Of a DNA stretch of 64,000 bases, positions 16,677 through 24,822 are shown piece after piece. Both the position numbers and the translations under genes were made by a program. Within the stretch, counting starts at the first letter, position 1, and the number at the start of each line of letters is the position of its first letter. The stretch is from Candidatus Poribacteria bacterium (GTDB lineage: Bacteria; Poribacteria; WGA-4E; WGA-3G). The DNA is taken from positions 1 to 64,000 of the forward strand of contig JAGFCA010000089.1 in the NCBI GenBank assembly GCA_022394755.1, written 5' to 3'. The notes beneath the pieces were generated by a model. It was not told the DNA's origin. It made no database searches and saw only the letters and a program-made list of their open reading frames with translations.

Positions 16677-18089
16677 ATGAAAATACTTCATCATAAGAAT
16701 ACTCTAAATCTATTCCTCATCACTTTATTAATCCTATTCGCTGGCTGTAATTTCCCAGGTAGCAACAAAGATGCAAACAGAATTAGGCTTACAATCCAGA
16801 ACACATTGACAAGAACTCAGAAGAACATTCCAATCAATTTATCATTAGAACGTTTAAAAACAGTAAAACCTGATTTTACGTTGAAAGCTTTTTCAGTTGT
16901 CTCAGGTGAAGCACCACAAGAAGCCATGATCCCTGCACAAGCTGATGATTTAGATTATGATGGGAAACGCGACCAACTCAGCTTTTTATTAGATTTTGAG
17001 TCTCAAGAAACGAAAGAAATTTCAATTTTATATGATCCTAATGTACAGGCAACATTCACACTTGAAGTAAAAAAACAGTCCCGTGCGGGTATATTTCCAG
17101 AATTAAATGCTACTGGTGCAATTGAGTCTGATTTAATGGCTTATGTACTAAATTCAAATGGATCTATTACACCTTATGGAAAAAAAAGAAATGATTTATT
17201 CAGTGTAGATAGTATGTTCCAAAATGAACTGGACTACAATGAACAACTTACACCAGAATTAAGACAACATTTTGAATCCAATAAAATACAAATCTCTCAG
17301 AATCCCCAAGCCATAAAGATTAATAGTATCGTTCCAGAATTTAGTTGGGTAATTCACGACTTTGAAAATCAAGAAGATTATTATATCCGTAAATCAGACG
17401 AAAAACTTAATCTGTATAAATCAATAGGATTATCAATCAACAAACTCTTAAATGATGATAATATATCTGTAATCCCACTTATTTCAAAAGAGACAATTAT
17501 TGGATCTGGAGGTTATGCATTATACAACAAGGTAAATAGAGAATATATTTCATTAGATAAACAGAAAGATTATGTTAGGATTCTTGCAAATGGTGGTATG
17601 CGATCTATCATACAAAGGGTAATACCTGAAATGGGTATAGCTGGGGAGCAATATAAAATCACTATAAATTCTTTCATCTATGGAAAAAACACATGGATTA
17701 AACAGAACATCCTTTTAAATAAGCAATTACCTCCTGAAATTAATTTAGTCGTTGGAATACCAAAAATTGGATCTGAATATGGGATTGATGAAGAATTACA
17801 ATTTATTTGGTCTTGGGGAACAGATCCAAATAATTCACATCCACTGGGATATGCACTTTTTTACGAAGAGACGTTTAGTGATCAAGTCATTGATATTGAA
17901 CCATCAATATTATCATTATCAATAAAACCTAATGAGATTGGACCAATTTCTTACCGAGTATTAACAATTTGGGATGGTGGAATTAATACAATTCTGACAA
18001 AAACAGAATTTCTACAATATCTAAAGAATATGAGAACTAATATGGAAAATGAACCCACTATAAACTTTATCCTTGGTGAAGAAAAGTAG
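16677..18089 (+). CDS. Secreted lipoprotein, DUF4861-like (tentative)
   Basis: A 470-residue protein. The signal peptide NLFLITLLILFAGC has a lipobox Cys near residue 23, so it is exported and lipidated. The mature part shows beta-rich repeats: NIPINLSLERLKTVKPDFTLKAF with a D-L-D-Y-D-G-K-R-D-Q-L-SF segment, SGGYALYNKVNREYISL, ANGGMRSIIQRVIPEM, and WSWGTDPNNSHPLGYALFY. The NGGMRSI..R segment and overall layout remind me of DUF4861 proteins of polysaccharide-degrading bacteria, but this is a weak recognition. It begins 50 nt after the class V aminotransferase gene. Confidence 0.6.
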   Translation: MKILHHKNTLNLFLITLLILFAGCNFPGSNKDANRIRLTIQNTLTRTQKNIPINLSLERLKTVKPDFTLKAFSVVSGEAPQEAMIPAQADDLDYDGKRDQLSFLLDFESQETKEISILYDPNVQATFTLEVKKQSRAGIFPELNATGAIESDLMAYVLNSNGSITPYGKKRNDLFSVDSMFQNELDYNEQLTPELRQHFESNKIQISQNPQAIKINSIVPEFSWVIHDFENQEDYYIRKSDEKLNLYKSIGLSINKLLNDDNISVIPLISKETIIGSGGYALYNKVNREYISLDKQKDYVRILANGGMRSIIQRVIPEMGIAGEQYKITINSFIYGKNTWIKQNILLNKQLPPEINLVVGIPKIGSEYGIDEELQFIWSWGTDPNNSHPLGYALFYEETFSDQVIDIEPSILSLSIKPNEIGPISYRVLTIWDGGINTILTKTEFLQYLKNMRTNMENEPTINFILGEEK

Positions 18090-18121
18090 CATTAAATGTA
18101 ATCTATACCTTTGGAATATTT

Positions 18122-18718
18122 ATGATTAATAAAGAAGAATGTTTAAGAATAATTGCATCTCAAAGAACAGATGAAGTTGTGATTACAACTATGGGTACAA
18201 GCGTACCTTGGGCAAAAATATCCACCCACCCCTTGGATTATGCATCTGTTGGGAGTGCAATGGGACATGCCGCTGATTTAGCACTTGGTATTGCACTGGC
18301 AAGATCAGATAAAAAAGTCGTTGTATTGAATGGGGATGGTAGTATGTTGATGTGTTTAGGTACGCTTGCAACAATTACTGGTTTGGATAAATTACCATCT
18401 AATTATATTCTATTTGTATGTGATAATGGAACCTATGAAGTAACAGGTAATCAACCAGTTCCTCGAAATCCCAATTTATCATGGATAACAATTGCAGAAG
18501 GTATTGGTTTTCAAGAAGTACATGAATTTGATGAAATTGAAATACTTCAGGCAAACCTTCCAAAGATATGGAATAAGACAGGTCCAATTTTTGTGAGTTT
18601 AAAAATCCAGCAAGCCAATGAACCCCCTCCTGACAGATGGGGAGGTTTCAAATATCCATATTTACAGGAAACCTTGGCAACTTCAACACACAATCTAAGA
18701 AAATCATTATTGATGTAG
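18122..18718 (+). CDS. TPP-dependent decarboxylase, C-terminal (beta) subunit, ComE/phosphonopyruvate decarboxylase-like
   Basis: A 198-residue stand-alone pyrophosphate-binding domain of thiamine diphosphate enzymes. G71-D72-G73-S starts the TPP motif and DNGTYEVTGNQPVPRNP (about 103-119) completes it. SVGSAMGHAADLALGIALARSDKKVVVLN precedes it. The size and sequence resemble sulfopyruvate decarboxylase subunit beta (ComE) or the C-terminal half of phosphonopyruvate decarboxylase. Such enzymes need an alpha/N-terminal (PYR) domain, which I do not see beside it. It begins 32 nt after the lipoprotein gene and ends 21 nt before the aldo/keto reductase gene. Confidence 0.75.
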   Translation: MINKEECLRIIASQRTDEVVITTMGTSVPWAKISTHPLDYASVGSAMGHAADLALGIALARSDKKVVVLNGDGSMLMCLGTLATITGLDKLPSNYILFVCDNGTYEVTGNQPVPRNPNLSWITIAEGIGFQEVHEFDEIEILQANLPKIWNKTGPIFVSLKIQQANEPPPDRWGGFKYPYLQETLATSTHNLRKSLLM

Positions 18719-18739
18719 ATTATCAAATAGGAAATTACT

Positions 18740-19636
18740 ATGTCCGGTAAATTAGAAAAACGCCGTATGGGTCGTACAGAGATGCAACCAAATTCATTGG
18801 GACTTGGTGCTGCATGGCTTTGTCACAAACCTGATGATGAAGTTATCACATCAATTCGTCGTGCAATTGAACTTGGGATTAATTATATTGATACATATCC
18901 TGGACATGCTGAACATCTATGGGGTGTAGCACTTTCTGATGGATTAAGAGAACAGATCTATTTACAAGCAAAAGTAGGAACACATCCTGAAAGAAGGAAG
19001 GACTTCACTGAAAATGGAACAAGATGGAGTGTTACAAACAGTTTACGGGATTTGCAGACTGAATATCTTGATGCCGTTTTGATTCATGATCCAGAAAATA
19101 TGGAGAGTATATTGGACAAAGGTCAGGCTTTGGATACGCTTTTAGAACTGAAATCCGAAGGTAAAATTCGACATATTGGAGCTGGTGTACGTTCCCATGA
19201 ATTTCATAAAGAGTTGATAGAAACAGGACATATTGATATCATACTTACGTTTCTTGATTACACACTACTCTCACAAACTGTTACCAAAACAACATTTCCA
19301 TTAGCCCGTGAATATGATGTAGGACTAATTCTTGCCAGTCCTTTAGGTATGGGAAGTTTAACAGGTGTAGAACCGAAAATCGAGGACGAAAAAAGAAGGA
19401 ATCCTGATGGTGAACCTCAAGCACATTCTATGTGGAAATGGTGTCAGGAAAAAGGTGTAAATATACGTCATTTTGCAATGCAATTTTGTCTGGCTGCACC
19501 AATTGACGGAATAGTAATGTTTGGACCAGCTGATCAAGCTCAAGTAGAAGATGGATATGAAGCAGCGACCGCTACAATTCCTGAGGAAGTATGGGAAGCA
19601 TTTGAGAAAGAATTTGGTATTAGACCTGGGATATAA
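18740..19636 (+). CDS. Aldo/keto reductase family protein
   Basis: A 298-residue TIM-barrel protein. EKRRMGRTEMQPNSLGLGAAWL starts the fold, with Asp in INYIDTYPGHAEHLWG (about 47-62), Lys in IYLQAKVGTHPE, and His in LDAVLIHDPENM. The canonical catalytic tetrad is Asp-Tyr-Lys-His. At the Tyr position (five residues after the Asp) this protein has His, so classical NADPH carbonyl reduction may be altered. Groups of similar proteins in environmental genomes act on unknown sugars. It lies 21 nt after the TPP-enzyme gene, probably in the same transcript, and converges with trpA. Confidence 0.8.
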   Translation: MSGKLEKRRMGRTEMQPNSLGLGAAWLCHKPDDEVITSIRRAIELGINYIDTYPGHAEHLWGVALSDGLREQIYLQAKVGTHPERRKDFTENGTRWSVTNSLRDLQTEYLDAVLIHDPENMESILDKGQALDTLLELKSEGKIRHIGAGVRSHEFHKELIETGHIDIILTFLDYTLLSQTVTKTTFPLAREYDVGLILASPLGMGSLTGVEPKIEDEKRRNPDGEPQAHSMWKWCQEKGVNIRHFAMQFCLAAPIDGIVMFGPADQAQVEDGYEAATATIPEEVWEAFEKEFGIRPGI

Positions 19637-19692
19637 AACAAATAATTACCTTACCCTTCATACCCACTGACATATTGTCGGATATTCCCAGT

Positions 19693-20496
19693 TCATTTAG
19701 ATTTAACACCATCAGCCAATTCTGATGCAAATTGTTTAACCGACTTTAATAGTTGTTCTTTATTATCCATATTTTCTTCAACTACATTAACAATTGCACT
19801 ACCGACTATTACACCATCCGCAATTTTTGAAATCTGTTTTGCATGTTCAGGAGTTGATACACCAAACCCAACACTCACAGGTTTATCTGTATGTTCTCTG
19901 AGTTCAGTAATCATAGGTGTAATTTCATCTGAAAGAGTTGCACGTACACCAGTGACACCTGTAAGTGATACACAATAGATAAAACCTGTACTCACTGAAG
20001 CGATTAATTCAATTCTGTTTGATGGACTGGTTGGTGCAACCAAGAAAATGGTTGACAAATTATATTCTGGGGCAACATCTAATAAAGGTTTACCTTCTTC
20101 TGGTGGTAAATCAGGAACAATCACACCATCAATACCAGCATTTTCAGCTTCTTTACAAAATTCTGACTCACCCATAGAGAAGATTGGGTTATAATAAGTC
20201 ATCAATGCAATAGGTATTTCACTCCTTTGTCTAAGCTTAGAAACCATGTCCAATGTGGACTTGAGTGAAATGTTGTGATTAAGGGCACGTTCACTGGCGC
20301 GTTGGATTGTTGGACCATCCGCAATAGGATCAGAAAATGGTACACCGAGTTCTATTAGGTCTGCACCAGCATCTTCAAGGGTTAGGAGTAAATCTGGGGT
20401 TAATTTTGGGGTAGGATCACCTGCACATAGGTAAGGCATGAAAGCACAAGTGTTTGACTGTCTAAGTCCATGAAATTTCTTGTCAATTCGATTCAT
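19693..20496 (-). CDS. trpA: Tryptophan synthase alpha chain
   Basis: Cleaves indole-3-glycerol phosphate to indole, which passes to TrpB. The catalytic Glu lies in ADLIELGVPFSDPIADGP and the catalytic Asp in GVIVPDLPPEEG. FIYCVSLTGVTGVR and PVSVGFGVSTPEHA are further signatures. I place the start at ATG 20496 (267 residues, usual length). An upstream in-frame TTG at 20535 overlaps the -10 box of the promoter at 20535-20563, so it lies ahead of the transcription start and cannot be used. trpB and the rest of the trp pathway are not adjacent. Confidence 0.92.
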   Translation of the reverse strand: MNRIDKKFHGLRQSNTCAFMPYLCAGDPTPKLTPDLLLTLEDAGADLIELGVPFSDPIADGPTIQRASERALNHNISLKSTLDMVSKLRQRSEIPIALMTYYNPIFSMGESEFCKEAENAGIDGVIVPDLPPEEGKPLLDVAPEYNLSTIFLVAPTSPSNRIELIASVSTGFIYCVSLTGVTGVRATLSDEITPMITELREHTDKPVSVGFGVSTPEHAKQISKIADGVIVGSAIVNVVEENMDNKEQLLKSVKQFASELADGVKSK

Positions 20497-20534
20497 ATAA
20501 TTTTTGATCGAAACTTTCTCATTTGATATTCTCA

Positions 20535-20563
20535 ATTATACATTTTCTAACCTCAATTGTCAA
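20535..20563 (-). promoter_or_regulatory. Promoter of trpA
   Basis: Consensus TTGACA (20558-20563), 17-nt spacer, consensus TATAAT (20535-20540) on the minus strand. It sets the transcription start near 20528 and so fixes the trpA start codon at 20496. I see no Trp leader peptide or attenuator between them. Confidence 0.85.
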
Positions 20564-20886
20564 GAAAGGGTTTGAAAAGATATGGCGTTACCAAACAAAA
20601 AGGATACTAAATAAAATACTTAGTAAATGAAAGAAAACTCGATCTCATACAACTAATATCCATTAAAGAAGATACGTAAATACCAGCCACTAATTTAGTT
20701 AACAAATTACATATACCAATATTGATTTTTTCTGAAGTTATACCATTTCAAATAAATAATATGTCATTACAAAATTTCTATGGAATTGATTATTATTGGA
20801 ATCTATCTTCTGTTCGCGGGGAATGCCTTATGGCATTCATACCGTTGATTCCAGATCTCCGAATCCCGATTCCTTTCTTTCCAAAA

Positions 20887-20968
20887 GCCTCGGAGAGGCG
20901 AAAGGTGTGTAGAAAACATCCTTATACGAATACTACTAAAGCCCCGGAGGGGCGAAAGGTGTGTTACA
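20887..20968 (+). repeat. REP-like hairpin repeats, two tandem copies
   Basis: GCCTCGGAGAGGCGAAAGG at 20887-20905 and GCCCCGGAGGGGCGAAAGG at 20941-20959 each form a short GC hairpin (GCCYC-GGA-GRGGC) with a GTGTGT tail. A third, weaker copy is at 21592-21620. The compensatory change CC/GG against CT/AG keeps the stem paired. Confidence 0.7.
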
Positions 20969-21548
20969 TTATACCAGTTCTAATTGAAAATATTGCTTTA
21001 TTGTAGCACATTCTTCCAGATTGTATCCTTCCCCGCTTCAATTCTAAACAGTCGGTAATGAGAGAATAATTAATTGAAAAGGTTTTATTTTAACAATGTG
21101 ATTTTGAAAATAGACTGATGGGTTCAATTTATTGCATAGTATTCCTACATATAGACTCTGTAGGAGCGATTTCCTAACCACTCCATTAGCAAAAAACATT
21201 GACTTATTATACTCACATTATAATATTACTTTAGGAAGATTACATGATAATTAAAAATAATAATTCTAATTACGAATTTGTATGTATAAAAAATGTTGTT
21301 TCTATATTCCATTTTTGAATTCCTTATAATTTCTATACATAAGTTCGTAAACTCATTCTATGAAGGGGTAACAGGGGAAATTTAATCCTATTCCAATGTC
21401 ACACAATGTGACGATAAGTGTAACCTTTCATCTTATCTACACATAAATCCGTAGGGTGTGAAACTTTTTGTCACCTTACAACAGTGTATCAGAATATATA
21501 TACAACACTGTCTTGATTCATAGACTTCAATTGATGAATTCTGCTCAT

Positions 21549-21620
21549 TGTAGGAGAGATCTCCGATTCCTGACCCTTTGTATTTCCGCAAGCTCCAGAT
21601 GAGCGAAAGGTGTATAGAAA
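21549..21620 (+). repeat. TGTAGGAG block plus third REP-like hairpin
   Basis: TGTAGGAGAGATCTCCGATT (from 21549) resembles TGTAGGAGCGATTTCCTAAC at 21159. It is followed by GCTCCAGATGAGCGAAAGG (21592-21610), a third member of the hairpin-plus-GCGAAAGGTGT family. Confidence 0.55.
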
Positions 21621-21916
21621 AACATTGACATAGAACACTAAGCCACGGTTCAGAAAAATAACTCATTCACGAAAATTCAAACTGAAAACTATAAACGGAA
21701 AACTAATCCAATTCGCGATTCTGATACAAGAAACACTTATAGAGACAAATTATTTACACACCCAAATCCGTATAAAGGTTGTATTTTTTCAGGATAGTGT
21801 GATAATGTATACTCTGAAGACATTCCTATTGTGATATCTTTAGTAAATGTATGAAATGGTGTTGTGGGTTAAAGTACCGTAGTTCTTATATATCTATAGG
21901 ATATGGAGTCAATTAA

Positions 21917-23080
21917 ATGAAAAAGCAGTATAAAATTGTACTATTGATCTTTCTATTAGGATCTTTAGGATTATTGTTTTATTCAACATGGTATCAATGG
22001 AATGATATTCAAAGTAAAGAAAAACAGAAAACAGCAAAACAGACAATTAAACACCATCTTCCTATTGCGGAATTTAAGCTTGAAAGTATGGCAAGAGCCT
22101 TAGCAATTTCACCAATTGAACCATACTATGTAGTCAGTGCCGGAGATAGTAATGAAATTATGGTTTGGGATAGAGAAATTCCTGAGAAACCTATCAAAGT
22201 ATTAACTGGTCATCCAATAGATGAGAATGAAACATTTTATGGAATTCAATCAGTGTTTTTTGATTCATCTGGAGAGTTATTAATTAGTAAGAGTAGTTGG
22301 TTTGTAGCATTTTGGGATGTCTCAACATGGGAATTGATATCATCACATAAAATTCCATCCACAGTATCTTCAGTATCTCCCAATGATAATCTCTTAGCAA
22401 CAGGTTCATTAGATATTGAAATATGGGATTTTACCAATACGAAGGATATTAATAAGATCTATACACTTGATAATGACAGAAAACATTACATTTATGAATT
22501 TCCAAAATTTTCATACAATGGGAGATGGTTTGCAATGAGTATTCAAACTCCCCCTTCAACACCTACCACTAATGACAAAAAAGTACGAATATGGGATCTT
22601 AATACACAACAGATACACAAGACTATTGGAAAGCTATTTACTGATAACAAATCAATAGAATCCAATGTTAATGAACCCTTAATGTCAGAATCAAATCAAG
22701 GTATTAAATATTCTAATCAAACTAAGAGGAACGAAGGTGATATAAGAGGTATTTCTTTCTCTCCTGACAATAGATTCTTCGCTATTGGGGAACAAGATGG
22801 GTTTACTATTTGGTCGTTACCACATTGGCGTATATATAATAAAGTTGACAATGTATATATCATAGACTTTGCATTTTCACCGAATGGGAAAGTATTCGCG
22901 ATAGCATCTTTAGGTGGGATTATGATTTGGTCAATTGATGAAATGAAGCCGATTGCCAAACTTAGTGGAAATGGATCAAACCTATATTGGAGAATTGTCT
23001 TTTCCAGAGATGGCAATACACTCGTTGGTAGTGGATATGACAAAAATATAGATCTTTGGGATATGGAAGGTATAGAATGA
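21917..23080 (+). CDS. Membrane-anchored WD40-repeat protein, copy 1
   Basis: A 387-residue protein with an N-terminal hydrophobic anchor (about residues 6-24, LLIFLLGSLGLLFYSTWYQW) and then WD40-type beta-propeller repeats. Repeat signatures include ALAISPIEPYYVVSAGDSNEIMVWD, VFFDSSGELLISKSSWFVAFWD, ISFSPDNRFFAIGEQDGFTIW, and IVFSRDGNTLVGSGYDKNIDLWD. It is likely a periplasm-facing or inner-membrane protein-binding scaffold with no catalytic motif. The stop overlaps the start of the next paralogue (ATGA at 23077-23080), so the two are translationally coupled and arose by tandem duplication. Confidence 0.85.
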   Translation: MKKQYKIVLLIFLLGSLGLLFYSTWYQWNDIQSKEKQKTAKQTIKHHLPIAEFKLESMARALAISPIEPYYVVSAGDSNEIMVWDREIPEKPIKVLTGHPIDENETFYGIQSVFFDSSGELLISKSSWFVAFWDVSTWELISSHKIPSTVSSVSPNDNLLATGSLDIEIWDFTNTKDINKIYTLDNDRKHYIYEFPKFSYNGRWFAMSIQTPPSTPTTNDKKVRIWDLNTQQIHKTIGKLFTDNKSIESNVNEPLMSESNQGIKYSNQTKRNEGDIRGISFSPDNRFFAIGEQDGFTIWSLPHWRIYNKVDNVYIIDFAFSPNGKVFAIASLGGIMIWSIDEMKPIAKLSGNGSNLYWRIVFSRDGNTLVGSGYDKNIDLWDMEGIE

Positions 23081-24261
23081 AGACCCAACATAAACTTCTA
23101 CTCATAATCATCTTAATTGCTGCAGTAGGATTCTTATTTTATTCTACATGGTTACAGTGGCAAGGTAATCAAGAAACGTACCTGGAACGTATTAGACCTA
23201 TTAAACCTACCAAAATGGTTAACCATGGATCGTGGATTAATGATCTTGCATTTTCACCAAATAATTCTGACTTACTTGTGACTGTGGGTCATTCTAATAA
23301 AATTAAGATTTGGAATATTAGTAATGAGGAAGCATCATTAGTTCGAGTTTGTAAACATCCTTTAAAAGAAGATGATTCACGTGTGTTTTTGGAAATTGCA
23401 ATACCAGATTCAGGAAATTATCTGATTAGTCAGGATTTTTGGAAGACTGTTCTATGGGATCTGCATTCAGGTGAGTAAATTAATTCTTTAGAAATAAGTA
23501 GTACTGTTGGAGCACTATCTCCAACAAACGATTATTACGCTGCTGGAACAAATTATACAAAATTGTGGAATTTTAGTGATCCAAAACATATAAAAGAATT
23601 ATATATCTTACCCTATAAGATGAAAGGGAAGGCAGTTTCACACTACGAGATTGATCCTGTAAAAAATGATTGGAACACAGCAATAAAATTTCGAAATGAA
23701 ACAATTAACCAAAGATATACTGCAATTGATTTCTCACATAACAATCGTTGGATAGGTGCTGCAATCAAAAATCGTAATAGAGATACAGGAGAAAATGAAA
23801 ATATAGTCAAAATATGGAATCTTGAATCAAAAACTCTTCATAGGATACTTAATATAGAAATTCCAAAGAATATTGAACTCGATACTCCAGGCGGGGTTAG
23901 ATATGAAATCACTTCTATCTGTTTTTCACCGGATAATCGTTTCTTAGCTGTTGGAACGGATTATGGATTAACTATATACAATTTATCGGATTGGACAATA
24001 CTTCATCATGAACCAGAAAAATATGTGAGTGACATAGCATTTTCATTTGATGGAAAGGTTCTGGCAATGGCTGATAGGAGAAAGCTTACATTATGGACAA
24101 TTGAAACATTTACACCCATTGCTGTATTAAGCGGGAAGGGGATAATGAGTACTTCATTAGTTGTAGAAATCTCTCCAGATGATAAGTATATTGCAGGTGG
24201 AGGAATGGATGGAATTGTACGAATATGGGATTTTGAAAAAATAAAAGAGAAATTATATTGA
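23077..24261 (+). pseudogene. Membrane-anchored WD40-repeat protein, copy 2, interrupted by an in-frame TAA
   Basis: The paralogue begins at ATG 23077 with the same anchor (KLLLIIILIAAVGFLFYSTW). At 23476-23478 a TAA stops it after residue 133. The same frame stays open from 23479 to the stop at 24261 and continues the alignment with copy 1: WELISSHKIPSTVSSVSPND there, and here GE-stop-INSLEISSTVGALSPTND. The stop replaces the Leu of W-E-L-I, a single TTA-to-TAA change. Translation from ATG 23563 could give the C-terminal propeller fragment but without the anchor. It is probably a recent pseudogene, or a sequencing error; the rest of the frame is intact, arguing for recency. Confidence 0.8.
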
Positions 24262-24303
24262 TATTTAGAGTAACACCTCTAATCTTAATGTTAAGGAGTC
24301 AAA

Positions 24304-24816
24304 ATGTCAGAAAGAATTGCAATTTTTCCTGCAAGCTTTGATCCAGTCACCAACGGTCATGCAGATGTGATTGAACGTGTCTGCAAACTTGGTGTATTCG
24401 ATCAACTTGTGGTAGTAATAGGTGTAAATCCGTCAAAAGACACAAGATTTACTATTGAAGAACGTATTGAAATGCTTGAAGAAGTGATCGCGCCATACCC
24501 CGAAGCAACTATTGATGGTTTTTCCGGCTTAATAGTTCATTATGCACAGATGGTTGGAGCATGTTCCATAATTCGTGGACTTCGTGAGATCTCAGACTTT
24601 GAATGGGAATTTAAGATGGCTCGAATGAATCAGCAAATCGCACCTGAAATTGATACACTCTTTATGGTTGCCAACCAGAAATATGCACATATTAGTTCAA
24701 CGTTGGTGATGGAAGTGGTTGAAATGGGTCAAGGAAAATTGAGCGAAGATAAACTATTAGAGATGGTTCCACCCAGTGTCGTGAAGTTTTTTAAACGAAA
24801 ATATAATATTGAGTGA
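24304..24816 (+). CDS. coaD: Phosphopantetheine adenylyltransferase
   Basis: Adenylates 4'-phosphopantetheine in coenzyme A synthesis. The 170-residue length fits. The nucleotidyl-transferase T/HxGH-type motif is ASFDPVTNGHADVI (about 10-23). IRGLREISDFEWEFKMARMN and YAHISSTLVMEV (the ISSS/T-R-like signature) complete the pattern. AAGGAG precedes the ATG. It converges with the TonB-dependent receptor gene, with only 6 nt between the stops. Confidence 0.95.
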   Translation: MSERIAIFPASFDPVTNGHADVIERVCKLGVFDQLVVVIGVNPSKDTRFTIEERIEMLEEVIAPYPEATIDGFSGLIVHYAQMVGACSIIRGLREISDFEWEFKMARMNQQIAPEIDTLFMVANQKYAHISSTLVMEVVEMGQGKLSEDKLLEMVPPSVVKFFKRKYNIE

Positions 24817-24822
24817 TTGGAT

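Larger units (their letters stand above)
20497..21916. other. 1.4-kb gene-free region rich in small repeats
   Basis: It contains the trpA promoter (minus), a partial copy of the dispersed GGGGAATGCC repeat near 20818-20846, three REP-like hairpins with GCGAAAGGTGTGTAGAAA-type tails, two TGTAGGAG-GAT-TCC blocks, and a GGGTGTGAAACTTTTTG block at 21455. Short open frames at 20722-21006 and 21433-21666 are repeat translations. A weak promoter for the WD40 genes ends near 21806. Confidence 0.6.

Noticed and set aside
20722..21006. 94-codon open frame
   Set aside because: It is a translation of REP-like and dispersed repeats, with repeated ERRKVC/EGRKVC words coming from the hairpin tails.
21433..21666. 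77-codon minus-strand open frame
   Set aside because: No ribosome-binding site, and it covers the TGTAGGAG and REP-like repeats.
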